Assembly (NCBI RefSeq): GCF_000276665.1 | Contig: NW_004955427.1 | Coordinates: 4,761,084-4,825,083 of the forward strand | From: Chinchilla lanigera | Lineage: Eukaryota; Chordata; Mammalia; Rodentia; Chinchillidae | DNA length: 64,000 nt | Reading direction: 5' to 3' | In this document: piece after piece, positions 45,561-57,502 of the stretch | Numbering within the stretch: position 1 is the stretch's first letter | How the letters are laid out: every line of letters starts with the position of its first letter | Position numbers and translations under genes: made by a program | Notes under the pieces: generated by a model | What the model saw: the letters and a program-made list of their open reading frames with translations, nothing else | What the model was told of the DNA's origin: nothing | Databases searched by the model: none

Positions 45561-47990
45561 CAAAAGCCCCATCTCTGAGCACAGGAATGTGTGAGCGGTT
45601 ATTCTTCATGTGAACCTTTACACTCCCTGAAACAGTCCGATGCACTTTGATTATTGTAAAGTTGAGATCAGCATTGTACAATATGTTAGCTGAGATGCAC
45701 ATGCTGTTCTTTAAATTTATTAAAATTAATTAGTAATTAATTTTTTTCAAATAAATTAAAATCTCAGGTCTTGAGTTGCGCTAGGCAAATTTCAAATTTT
45801 CAGCTGCCACACGTGGCTGATAACTTTAATACTGGACCCTGCAGATATCAAATATTTGCACCTGAATAGGAAGCATTAGTAGAGAGGATGCTATCATTTT
45901 AACAATAAAGTTACTCCAACAACAGCAAATGCTCCAAATATTCTTGAATTATTGAAGATCTGTTGTACATTTTGATTTAGAAGTGATTAAAATGAATTAG
46001 GTTACTGATCCATAAGTATCAGTTGAACCTTTGCTCTGAAATCCATGTAGGGCCCTCCCCCTTGTCACTCTGTAAGTCAGAAAGTTGTATGTCGGGGGAT
46101 CCTTGTCCTTCACTTGCAGACTGCTGGTGGCCCAAAGAGAAACTGTGCTTGCTTCGTACATCTACTAAGGTGGATGTGCGTCTCCTCACTCCAGCTAGCT
46201 TCGTCCTGCTGCAAAGAAGATGCAGCCTGCCGGGCTCTAACTCCCTCCCAGTGGCCCCCGCTCCTCTCTCCTGCTCCTAATCCTTCTCCCTCGGCTTCTC
46301 CCAAGATAGTAGCGCCTGCGCTGACCGGCCCTGGGCTCACCGCTGTCTTTGGTTTCTCTCCTTAGCGCTTTCAGGACCCTTTTAAACAGTTCCCTGTGCT
46401 AAGTGCCACTGCCCTCTTCTTTTTTGTTTTTTAAACCTGAATGATTTTTATTTTACTGACTCCATCCTGATTAATACATAGATAAATTTAAATAAGTCCT
46501 GAATTTTAGTTTTAATAAGCTGTATGATTTAGAATAACACATTATTTAATGTTCTCAAAGCCGAAATTACTTAATGGAAGAAAAAATGGGCAACTTAAAA
46601 TAAAAGTAATCTTACCATACTTTACTTTGTTTGTGGTATAAGAAATGACTTTCAATTACGCTATTCAACAACTGCAAAATAACTGGTTTTATGTTGAGGT
46701 TCTAAATAGAAGTTATAAGAAGTAAAATTTCCCAGAAGCCATTTCTGAATTCCTAGGAGGTCTTTCAGCTAAAGTCTATTCCAGTATTATCCTACACAAA
46801 GAAAGAAGTGAGGTTAAATATGTGAAAATGTTTTTATTCATATTTTTTCCCATAATGAGAGTTCTCAAATTAGTATGTTGCCTTCATGAAATTTCCAACG
46901 TAAAACATTTGAATGTTCTCTTTGTGATTTGAGAAGTCAGTCAAAGATGGAAATTGGGAATAATTACATCCCCTTTACAGCAGGGAAAAATCCTCAGAGA
47001 CATTTAGAACAATAATAAAATTTTGCCTCTATCAGATGGAATGGTGCGTGAGGAGATTTCTAATTATAACAAGGCTTACTTTAGTTAAAAAAAAACTATA
47101 TTAAAGCAAATTGCAGAAAAACCTGAAAAATATTTTAATAATCCATTCCCTACTTTTCTAATTTAGCATTTAATTTTCTTAAAGATTTTCTCCAACATTT
47201 CAATGTTTCAGAGCCCCTAAACTATTGATATTGTCAAAAACAACTTGAGAAATTTCAAACTTAGGGGTGTGTTCTCCACCTACCTCCTCAGCCAGGAAAG
47301 TGATTTCAATCTTTTTATTGTGTTATTTTCAATATTTGAATCTGTCCCCAAGTCTATTGAAGACTTATGATGTCTCTCCATATATGTACATATGTATATA
47401 TGTGTACATATATGTGCATGCACATGCATAATGTTAGAAACCATGCCTTATATATTACCACTGATGAATTGTTGCCTTGCTGCCATTTCTCAAATGACTC
47501 CACCTGTCAGAGAAAACTATACCTTTCAAACAGATTCAAAACTTTTAAGAATTTTAAAAAATACGTTCCAAGCCACTGCTTCCATTTTGCTCAAATTGTT
47601 TTTGTTATACCAAACATTCATAATTATTAAGAGAACTTATAAGATATTAAATCTGTGTAATCAGTTATAAAACCTGGTCAAGGAGTCCGAGGATATCAGT
47701 TTATATCTTGGATCATTATTGAACAAATCACTACTCTCACATCTTTCTTTCAGAGGAGGCTATAACACTGAGTGAACTCACATTGTTTTTACTTACAGAT
47801 CTCTGTCAGTCCATGCAATGTTAATAGAAAAAAAAGATTAATTACAAAGCCTACTTATTACTAAAAAATTCATTTTCTTGAGAAACTTGTATTACAACTC
47901 ACTAGGCTGTAGGAGGAGACCAAAATCATAATCTGTGGTTCAAAGGCCGAGTTGGTTAGGGTAATTTCTATACTGAGCTAGTCTCTTCCT
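45561..47990. other. Unassigned DNA with one GC-rich island
   Basis: AT-rich except 46020-46400, listed separately. Near 47370-47430 lies an alternating ATGTACATAT-like purine/pyrimidine stretch with GTGCATGCAC palindromes. No gene. Confidence 0.45.
46020..46400. other. GC-rich, CpG-bearing island
   Basis: Core at 46180-46360, about 60% GC by eye, with CpGs clustered in 'agcgcctgcgctgaccggcc'. Open frames of 76-85 codons exist on both strands but share no recognisable domain. It could be a decayed LTR, an L1 5' UTR piece or a fossil promoter. I cannot decide. Confidence 0.35.
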
Positions 47991-47999
47991 TGCCCATTG

Positions 48000-48552
48000 G
48001 TGAGTGCTACTGAAAAGTACTCTGGGAAATGCCAGATTCATACCCAGGGTGTCAGATGTAGGCATGGATGGGAGTGTGACTATGATTAGAACTATCTGCA
48101 AAAGTGCCCACCAAACATTTGGACCAATCAGGTTAGTGCACCCTGGATCTTGATATCCTCAGTCAGCTCATCGAAGGTTGTGGTAAGCATGTACGCCACG
48201 GGGGTCTATCCTTGCTACACCTCCAGATGTGTCAGCAGAATCAAAGCCTATGGGACCTGCTCTAGGGATCAAGTCATAGACACTAGGCTTTCTGCTGGTC
48301 CCGCATCTGCTATCTCCAGACTCAGTCCTTCTCTCCGTCCACACAGACCTGGTCTCAGATGCTGTCACAAAGTTCCAGTGGTGAATTTTATGTGATCATA
48401 CCCTCTACTTCCCTCTACTTCCCAGAGAGCCACACTTCCAAGTGCTCGGGTTCTCCACGGGTCTGTGTCGCATTCACTGCTTTCCTGGGCCCACACTGAA
48501 TTTTTGGTTTGGTCACAGCTAATTTCTTGAAGAGAAGTTGCTGTAGGATCTT

Positions 48553-48598
<46 letters not shown>

Positions 48599-49055
48599 TG
48601 CATGAGCTTCTAAATTCCCATGCGTGCAACCAGCCCAGACAATGGAAGCCTCTGCAGATAGCTTCCCAGAACTGTCTAGATCCACTGGGGATTTCAGGAA
48701 ACCTACTCAACACTAGCCCAGTGCACAGAACCTAGGGTTCCCATCTATTCCAACTGCATCTGTGCTCGATAGCAGACTGCCCACTTCCCGAGTGCACTAG
48801 GATTCTCTCTTGCAACTGAGTGAAGGGGAAATTCCCTCTCCCCTCAGTGCTCCCGTGTTGGTGCTTAAGCACACTGTTTCTCCTATTATTTCTCTTAACG
48901 CTCTACATATCTGTATTTCTGGCTTTCTTCTAGTCAGCAATTCTCTCAATTTTGTGCCAGCACTTTCCTATAGCTCTTTACCCCACTTATAAATCCCGCA
49001 TGTGTTTATGTACTTTAGTCAGTTAGAGCAGCTTGAAAGTCCACCATCTTTCTTC
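48000..49055 (-). repeat. Probable L1 5' UTR, antisense
   Basis: The end at 49040-49055 reads on - GAAAGATGGTGGACTTTC, the AAGATGG-type start of L1 5' UTRs, and the following 1 kb on - is GC-richer with CpGs, as L1 promoters are. A second L1 start with GGAAGATGGTGAAG lies at 57.25 kb. No ORF1 was found to the left, so this would be a 5' fragment. Moderate to low confidence. Confidence 0.4.
48555..48595. repeat. (AC)n microsatellite
   Basis: About 20 perfect AC units. Likely polymorphic. It creates Val-Cys repeats on - that mimic coding. Confidence 0.97.
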
Positions 49056-49109
49056 ATTCCATTTCTCTTTGTTTTCCATATTTTTTTCTAATTTATACTC
49101 CTTGTTTAA

Positions 49110-49320
49110 GGTGATAAATGAGAAATATACAGAACAAAGTTGTGGTATATTTTAAAGAGAACAAAAAATAAGAAAAAAAAACAATAAAAATAATACAGAG
49201 TTTCAAAACAAGATGATAGGAAATCAGCAACGGTTGTTATACTGCATATTGTTATCTTCAAGTAGTTCTTCAGATTACCATATATAGACATGAAAAATTG
49301 ATAAGGTTTTACATGCATGT
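49110..49320 (-). repeat. L1 3' UTR 3' part, reverse
   Basis: On + 'caataaaaataatacagag', 'tttcaaaacaagatgatag', 'gttgttatactgcatattg' and 'ttatcttcaagtagttctt': the shared 3' UTR block. The purine tract that normally adjoins it is missing here and appears only at 50.84 kb. This suggests that DNA of about 1.4 kb came between. Confidence 0.75.
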
Positions 49321-49470
49321 TTTCAATTTACATGCATGCAGGTATTATTGAAGCTGTGTTATTTTCTTTTCATTGTGAATTTTGAAACAATTGAATATAG
49401 ATGAAGAATAGCAATCATTCTCTTATTACATAGGACATGAGTTTATAATAGATGAATTTCAAAAATTCTA

Positions 49471-50046
49471 CACTGGACCCTCAAGTTACAACCAGCGTCA
49501 CATACAACCTGGGTTGTGATCTGAATGTTAGCTTTAAGGTACCACCAAAGTCTTTAGCTACAACCCCAACGTGGACCACTTGTGTGGTTGTAGATAAAGA
49601 TTTGAATTGGCAGAAAAGCACGTGTAAATGTACATAAGCATTGGTCTGAGCCCAGATGTGCACTTGTGTACACAATTTTTGTCAGTGCTCTATGTAACCA
49701 CCATGATCACTGCTATCTTTTAGAAAAGATAGCTTGAAAAGAAGTTATTTGGGAAGGGAAGGTAAAGAAAAATATCACAGTAATAAGAGAACAGTGTTAA
49801 AGAAAAAACAAAAACAGACAAACTTAGACCAGTTTTTAGCTCTGAAAAGATTTAAACCTGGTGAGATAGAAGCCAGAAGTAATCTTCTTTATTATAAAAA
49901 GGTTAGTAAAGAGGTGTTTGGGGAGGTTTGGAATGCATTATGAATATTTCTATTATTTCCTAAGGGAAAAACCTTTGACTTACAACCAACATGTGTTACA
50001 ACCTCTACTCAAGAATGAATTGGGTTCATAAGTCATGGGACCACTG
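49471..50046. mobile_element. Tigger-like (pogo/Tc1-mariner) non-autonomous transposon
   Basis: 576 bp with imperfect terminal inverted repeats: CACTGGACCCTCAAGTTACA at the left, CAGTGGTCCCATGACTTATG read inward from the right. The left end follows TA (49469-49470). The right end is followed by CA, one transition from TA. Subterminal 'acaacc' motifs recur at both ends. An internal + frame (49734-49943) with KKKQKQTNLDQFLALKRFK resembles nothing I can prove, though a QT-x-LD-x-F tail occurs in pogo-type transposases. Family naming is tentative. Confidence 0.55.
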
Positions 50047-50048
50047 CA

Positions 50049-50835
50049 GATTATTAGACTAGCTAATACCTGAAATCAAACACAGAAAGGGACAATTAGA
50101 AACAAACATAGAGCAAGAAAAATAAGGCTTAATTTTTCAATTTTCAAGTAGGTGATTTAGTACAAAGTATAACTGAGTAGTTGTTTTGCTCTTTCCCAGG
50201 TCTATTTATATTTTTCCAGGAGCCAGAGAGATGAAAATCATGTTTATAATCAACTCTGTTTTCAGTCCCTAAATCCAAGAATTCACAGTCTTTTACTTGT
50301 TAGAGAAAAAAACGTATCTCAAATCACTTTACTTCTCTCCCTTTACACGTATTGTAATAGGAAGTATAGGCCTTGGCTAATTTATTATTTGCTTAGTAAA
50401 CTAAATTAGCCTCTGTTGCATTACTGCTCTGATATACTAAGTTCTGAAATTTTATTATTTCCTCTTTTGATCCAATCTGTATAGCATTTGAAAATGTCCA
50501 TAGATGTGAGTGAGTATAGCATTCAACTTTCTAACTTTGTATGATTGTTTAGTGCTGTCCATACTTTGGGCAATGAAGGTTAATTTATTTAACATGCATT
50601 AAAGCAACAAGTAACACCAAAAACAACAAATGTCTTGTGGTTTTATTCTAAGCCAGGAAGTACTATGAATGTTCTACATATAACAAACGACTTATATTTG
50701 ATAATAAATGTATGGTTTAAATCATACATTTTTAGAAATTTGCACAGATAAGGAGGAAAATTTATTGGTATATTTTAGATATACATGATGATAATATCCA
50801 CTATAGGAAATCTGTACCTGATACATCTTGGTTCT
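50049..50835. other. Unassigned DNA
   Basis: AT-rich. It may be the rest of the DNA lying between the two parts of an L1 3' UTR. No named repeat. Confidence 0.45.
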
Positions 50836-51149
50836 TTTTTTTTCCCATTCCTCTCTCCTCCCTTCAACCCCTCTTCCTCTTCCTCTCCTTTGTTTCCAAT
50901 TTTTCTTATATTCTCTTTTTCTCCTTTGTTCCTTCTTCCTTTCTCCTCACCTCTCTCTTTCTCTCTGTCTCACTGGAACATTTTCTTCCCATTCCCCAAT
51001 ATCTATTATACACTTTGATTCTAACTTGCACATTCACAACAGAGAAACAATGCAGTATTTAAACATGTGTGCCCCATTTATTCCACTTAAGTGTATGTTC
51101 TCAAGGTATATCCATTTAGAGAGAAAGGTTTTGAATTTATCTTCTGTTA

Positions 51150-54100
51150 TATAAAAACCTGACATCTTTATCCATTCATTGGTTGATGGGTATGTGGACT
51201 ACTTACATGATTTAGCTGTTACAAAATATGCTGCTATAAACATGAGTGTTCATTTATTGGTGCAATATTATGCATTTAATTTTTTCAGGAAGATACCTAG
51301 AAGGGGAATAGTTGGGGCCAATGGGACCACTAGTTTTTATTTTTTGAGGAATCTCCACAATTATTTCCATAGTGGTTGCACCAGACTACACCCCGACTAA
51401 TAGTGAAGAAGGGTTCCTTTTTCCCCAAAGCCCCACCAACATTTGTTATTGGTTGATTCTTGACAATAGCCATTCTTTTTGGAGTGAGACAGACTTTCAG
51501 TGTTGTTTTAATTTGCATTTCTTGAAAGAACCAGTGATGTTGAACTTTTTCATATATTTATTTGCCACCTCCACTTCTTCATCTGAGAAGTGTATATTCA
51601 TCTTGGATGCTATTTTCAGATTGGGTCTTTAAATTTGGAGGGTTCAATTCTTTGTAAGTTCTAGGTATTAGTTCTCTGTCTGAGAAACAGCTGGCAAAAA
51701 TTTTTCCCACTCTTTGTGTTGTCTCTTCACTCTGTTGGAGTTTTCTTTCGCTGCACAAAAAATTTAATATGCTGAGATCCCTGTTGTTGATTCTTTGTGA
51801 TGTCTACCATGTAATGGGGATTATGTTCTTAAAATCTTTGCCTACACCATTGTCTTTAAATTTGTACTTGTCCTATCTTTCAGCAGATTTACTATTACTA
51901 TTTCAATATTTAGATCTTCAATCCCCTTTATTTTAGTGTAGTACATTGTGGAAGATATGGTTCTCGTTTTAATTTTCAACATGTGGAAAGCCAATTTTTC
52001 CAGCACCATTTATTGAAAAGGCTATCTTCCTTCCAGTGAACAAGTTTGGCTCTTTTGTCAAAGAGAAGGTGGCTGAAAATGTTTGGAATCATTTATCCAA
52101 ATTCCAATCTGTTCCATTTATCTATTTTTTTTTTTTTTTTTTTTTTTTTTCAGTACAATGCTGTTTGTATCACAGTAGATTTGTAGTATAATTTCAAGTC
52201 AGGGATTGCAACGCCTCTGGCATGTGCCTTGTTTCCCAAAATTGCTTTTGCTACTCTAGGCCTCTTTTAGGTCCAAATAAATTTTAGGAACATTTTCTCT
52301 AATTCTTTCTCTAATTCTAAAATACCAATAGATATACTATTGGTATTTTGATCAGGATTGTATTAAATCTTTATCACAATTTTGGAAGTATGACCATTTT
52401 CACTATATTGATTCTTCTTACCCAAAAAACAAGGGATATCTTTTCATTTTTTGATATCCTCTTCTTTATCCTTCCTCAGAGTACTGTAATTTTCAGTGTA
52501 AATGTCATTTACTTCCTTTGTTAGATTGAGTCCTAAGTACTTCATTTTCTTGGATTCTACTGTGAAGTTGCTGTTTTCCTAATTTCTCTCTGAGTTTTTT
52601 AATCATGTATAGGAAGGCAGTTAATTTTTGAGTGTTGACTTTGTAGCCAGGTATGCTGGTAAATTTGGTGATTAAATTTAGAAGTCTTTTGGTGGAGTGT
52701 TTAGCGTCTTTTATGTAGAGTAGCGATTCATCCACAAATAATGATAATTTATCTTCTTCCTTTTCTAGTCTTACTCTTTTTAATTTCTTCTCCTGTCTAA
52801 TTGCTCTCACTAATGTTTCCAGAACTACATCATATAAATGAGTTGAGGGTGGACATCCCTGTCTCATTCCTGAAAGTTTTCAGTTTTTCTACATTTAGTA
52901 TGATGCTGGGTATTGATTTGCAACAGATAACTTTTATCCAATTGGGCAATCTATTCCAATTTTCTGTCAGGATTTTATCATGAATGGGTGTTGGACTTTG
53001 TGAAATGCTTTTTCTGCATCTTTTGAGATGATCATATGATTTTTTTGTCCTTGGTTCTGTTACTACACTGTATTACATTTATTGATTTCTGTATGTTGAA
53101 CCATTCAAGCATTCCTTGTATAAAGCCTATGTTGTCATGGTGTATAATCTTCCAGAAAATTCACTACATTCCTGTTGCCTCAATCTTACTGAGGATTTCT
53201 GCATCTATGTTCATTAGAGAGATTGCCCTGTCATTTGGATCCTTCGCTGGTTTAGGTGTCAGGGTAATGCCTGCTTCCAAGAATGATTTTGGAGTAGTGC
53301 TTCCCTTTTAATTTCATTAGAGAATTTCAGTGGTAATAGCATCACTCTATGAATTTCTTGTAGAATTCATCAGTGCATCTATCAGGATCTGGGCTTTTCT
53401 TTGTTGGTAGGGTCTTAATTATATTTTTAGTTTCATTGACTGATATTGTTTTATTTAAAATTTTTATAACTTCTTGATTCAGCTTTATTAATTCATATTT
53501 TTCTAGGAAACTGTCCATTTCTTCTACTTTTCTAATTTATTAGAATACAGGTTCTTGAAGTAGTTACTAATGATCTTCTGGATTTCTGCAGGTCCTGTTG
53601 TAATTTCATTCTTTTCACTCCTAATGGATTTGAGACTTTTCTTTCCTTTATTTCATAAGGTTGGCTAAAGGTTTCTCAATTTTATTGAATGTTTAAAAGG
53701 ATCAACTCTTCAATACTTTGTATTGTTTTCTTCATCTCCAAGGAATTAATTTCTGCTCTGATCTTTATAATGTCCTCCCTTGTATGAGCTTTGGGGTTGC
53801 CTTACTCTTCTTTTTCTAGGAGCTGAAGGCTGAACATTAGGTTGTTTGTTTGAGTTTGCTCTGGTCTTCTAATGTGTTAATTCATTGCTATACATTTTTT
53901 TCATAAGACTGCTTTCATTGTGTCCTAAAAGTTCCAGTATGTTGTATTCACATTATCATCCAATTCTAGAAACTGTCTAATTTCTTCTTTAATTTACTTT
54001 GACTTATTGGTTGTTCAGGCAGGTATTACTTAATTTCCACGTATTTATGAGATCCTTGTGGTTTCTTTTGCTATTGATTTCTTATTTCATTGTACAATGA

Positions 54101-54790
54101 TCTTGTAAGATGCATGGGATAATTTCAATTCCTTTCCATTTACTTATGCATATTCCATGAACTAATATGTAGACTACTTTAAAGAATGTTGTATATGCAG
54201 CTGAAAAGAATGTGTATTCTGTTGTTACGGGGTGGAACACTATTAGGCATCTACTAAATCCATTTGTTGAAAACTTTAAGTTTTGATTTTTTGTTGTTGA
54301 TTTTTCATCTAATTCATCCTTCCATTTGTGACAGTAGTTATTGAGGTCCATCGTTCCAACTGTATTAGTGCTTATTTGATTTTTCCTGCCAATTCATATT
54401 TATTTTACATAGTTTGGTGCACTGGTATTTGTTACATATATATGTTTAATTGTTATTACTTCCTCTTGGATTGTTCCCTTAACAAGGATGTAGTGACCTT
54501 CTCTGTCTCTCTTAATCAGTCTTGCCTTGAAATACACTTTGTTTGCCTGTAAAATAGCTACCCCTGCTTTCTTTGCAGGTTCCTGTCACATGGAGTACTA
54601 CTTTCCATCCTTTAACTTTTGGTCTATGAATTATTTTTAACATAAATGAGTTTCTTGCATGCAGCATATTTTTGGAGCTTATTTCTTAATCCATTCTGCC
54701 AGTCTGTTTCTTTTGATTGGTGTATTGAGATCATTACCATTGATGGTAGTCACTAATATGTATTAACATGCCATTGTCACATTACTTGCT
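51150..54790 (-). pseudogene. L1 ORF2 (endonuclease-reverse transcriptase), dead
   Basis: The start region reads TPIKRNRLAEW, then CMQETH (54647-54658), so the endonuclease active-site glutamate is still there. VTTEYTFFSAAYTTF and KGIEIIPCILQDH mark the end of the endonuclease domain (54.29-54.09 kb). The reverse transcriptase has RQGCP (52.86 kb) and AIRQEKKLKRV. Its active site reads FVDE (52727-52738) where L1 has FADD, so the second catalytic aspartate is lost. REMQIKTT-type C-terminal sequence (MQIKTTLKVCLTPKRMAIV) appears at 51.5 kb, then WCNHYGNNCGD of the Cys-rich segment. Stops and shifts interrupt every domain. Confidence 0.8.
52125..52150. repeat. Poly(T) 26 inside L1 ORF2
   Basis: An uninterrupted T run replacing a T-rich codon stretch of ORF2 between the flanks 'ccatttatcta' and 'cagtacaatgctg'. 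It probably grew by slippage; no inserted SINE is attached. Confidence 0.9.
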
Positions 54791-54794
54791 GTTG

Positions 54795-55800
54795 TTATGG
54801 CCTCTTTTTCCCCCTCTGTCGAATTGTTTGCCTTACCAGGTGGATTCCTTCCTCTGGAGTTTATGGAGTTGTACTCATTGTTGTCTGTTTTAGAATGCTC
54901 TTCAGAACAATTTGAAGTGCTGGTTTGGTGTTCATGAGTTTTCTCTGGTGTTTTTGTCATGAAGTATCTTCTTTTTCCATGAAGTTTGAAAGATAAATTT
55001 GTGGATTACATCAATCTGGGTTGTTTTCTTTTGCAGCTTGCCATACTTCATATCAAACTCCTCTTAACTTAAGGGTATGTGTTGAGATGTCTCTTGTGAT
55101 TCTGATGAACTTTCCTTTGTAGGTGATTTCCCTTTTTGTCTGTTCATTTTTAATATTCTGGTCTTGTGTTTAATTTCTGGGATTTTGACTATTGTATGTC
55201 TTGATGTACTTTGCTTTTGATCATGGCTAATTGGAGTTCTACATACCTCACTTACAATTGTCAAATTCTTTTTCCCTCCTTTGGAAGTTTTCTGCCATAC
55301 TTCTGAGAAGAGGTTTTTCTGTTTTTAATGTCTTTTGTGCTATCACCTGCTTTTTTATTGACTGGATCTATCTTATGTTATTCTTTGAATCATCTAGCAG
55401 CTCTTTGATTGACTTTTCATGGTCCCTAGCTACTTTTAAGAAGTCTTTCTTTTCATGACTGCAAAACACAGTTCTGTCTTCTATATCTAGTTGCTAACTA
55501 TCTGATTACTAACCATAATCCTGTCTTCTATGTCTGATATTCTGTCCTCACACTGGATCATTCTACTGTGCATACTTTCAATTTTATTTTTAATCTCCTA
55601 AATCTGTCTCATGGATACCATTTCTTTTCTATGTTGAGTATTCATGGTTTCTACCATTTTTCTAAGCTTTTCTATTTTTTATCTATATGTGGTCTAGAGT
55701 CACTAAGCATGGCTTTCATTATGGTCACCATTTCTGTAGTTATCTGAGAAATTATTTCTGATTGCATTTTTCCTATAGACTCATTCATCTGCTTTCTTCC
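54795..55800 (-). pseudogene. L1 ORF1 remnant
   Basis: Lies directly upstream of ORF2 on the same strand. The - strand frame at 55264-55064 (TIVKIPEIKHKTRILKMNR) and the one at 55458-55231 on the other strand lie where the ORF1 RNA-binding and C-terminal domains belong. Nucleotide order around 55.1-55.3 kb matches the ORF1 C-terminal domain in reverse. Too broken to give exact limits. Confidence 0.5.
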
Positions 55801-57414
55801 TTTCCCTGTTACCACTTTCAAGAGTCCATGTGGGTGGCTTTTGACCTATGCCACCTCATTGTCCTCTGGGTTTGGCTTTGGTGACCTGGTAACAGGGCTG
55901 CATCTTGCTTAAGGACCTTCACATTTTCTTTTTCTTTTAAGTTTCATTCTTGGGTTGGTGCTTATAAATTACTTATGGCAAGGAGCTTTATTACTAACAT
56001 TTAGAATTCTTAGGAAATGACTGTTTCTCAGACATGTCTTCCAGCAGTGGCTGGCTTTTTGGTTTTGAGTGTTTTGCAAGATCCCCCATCTTTAATTTAT
56101 TGGGCATGTAAAGTGCCTGCCTACTTAGTATCTGGTCCATTGGCACTGGTCTATCATATTATTTGTGTCCCTTAAGCAGTCTCAGTCGTTGTATACCAGG
56201 AAGAACAACTGATTAGGACAATCATGTCACCTTAGTTAAAGTACTACAATTAGCAGTAATAATAGCATCAAACACAGCCTAAAAAATGAAAATCTGTGGT
56301 AACTATTAATTTACCACTTTTAACAATATGAACTAGATATCTGTATATATAATAAAATCTAGAACAAACAAGGAAATTTTGTATAGTAAATAAGTGCTCA
56401 ATATGGTGGTGATTTTACCCTTAGAGTAGAAAAATTTTAAAAGGTATAGAAAAAACATAGAGAAATAGAAGAGAAGAGAGTAGAAGCTAGGCTGGAGGAC
56501 AACGGGGGGAAAAAAGTCCAGTTAGAGGCACATCTCTGCTACCATTGGTAGACAGAGTCCAGATCTGCATTGATTAATGTCAACAATCTAGCCATAGCTT
56601 TATATGGGGGGAGTAGTGGATAATCTCAACAAGCCCAGACCTTTAGTTCCACTGAAGTTCAGGCCGGGTTCTGGTTGTGAGCCAGAACTGAATTTGTTCA
56701 GCTTGTGACACTCTGTGTGTCTTCTGTGGGCTTGAACTTGGATCCTTGATCTCCTGCTGACTTGAACTCAGCAAACTTACCTGACCCTGGGAGCTGCTGG
56801 AAGAAGTATTCAGTTGCTCTGAGTTTGAACTCAATTGTCCCTCTCCAAAATGGCTCTTGGCCAATCACCCTGTCTTCTGGGGACTATCTGAACCTGAATA
56901 AATCACCAACCACTGCAGTCTGGCTGCATCCAACACTCAATTCCATCTGTTCATGTCTCTGTGGAAGCCTCTAAGGTCTCCAGTAGTCACCACCGTGCAT
57001 CTGCAGGATTGAGCTGCCCCTCCCACACAGCAGGTCAGTGCTCACGGAGAAAGTGCTGCTTGCTACCTGTTTATTGTGCATTGAAGTATCTCTCTGTCCT
57101 CTCCCTGTGTGTTTCAATTCTTGCTTCAGACTTGTCCTGGTCCTGGGGACACACTTCCCTTCTTCTCTTCCCCCATGTTGCTATACAACAGTGTGTGGAC
57201 TCCATATCTCAGAGAGGCTGATTCTCTGCTGCTCATCACTTCACCATCTTCCTATATTATTTTTTCATACTTGAGAAATGGGAAAATTTGAATAAATAAT
57301 TTGCTGGTTATATAAATAATGACTGCTACTGTCAGAAATCAAACACAGAGTAATCTCAAAATTGACAATGTTGATCTAATTCTTCATCCACATTTTTGTT
57401 CAACATAAATTTAT

Positions 57415-57491
57415 TTCTTTTCCCCAGTACCTGGAACTGAACTCACAACCTTGCTGTGCAGGTGCTGTGCTGCTCAACTAAATCCCCAACC
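57415..57491 (-). repeat. ID-type SINE
   Basis: 'tccccagtacctggaactg', 'ttgctgtgcaggtgctgtg' and 'caactaaatccccaaccca' on +: a reverse ID element. Flanks AACATAAATTT (57402-57412) and AGCATAAATCT (57492-57502) match in 9 of 11 bases. Confidence 0.82.
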
Positions 57492-57502
57492 CAGCATAAA
57501 TC

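Larger units (their letters stand above)
50836..57254 (-). mobile_element. L1 retrotransposon with intact 5' end, ~6.4 kb, inactive
   Basis: Read on -, all parts follow in order: a 5' end starting GGAAGATGGTGAAG at 57254, a ~1.4 kb GC-richer 5' UTR, ORF1 (about 55.8-54.8 kb), ORF2 (about 54.79-51.15 kb) and the purine-rich part of the 3' UTR (51000-50836, pyrimidine-rich on +). Both ORFs carry many stops. The 3' UTR remainder is not adjacent; a matching block lies at 49.11-49.32 kb. A 26-base poly(T) sits in ORF2. It is the most complete L1 of the window, full-length at its 5' end, and it cannot move by itself. Confidence 0.8.

Noticed and set aside
47370..47430. Z-DNA-like alternating ATGTACATAT stretch
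   Set aside because: Too short and irregular to support a structural claim beyond a simple-repeat remnant.
48365..48713. Frames with long Val-Cys repeats on -
   Set aside because: By-products of the (AC)n microsatellite at 48555-48595.
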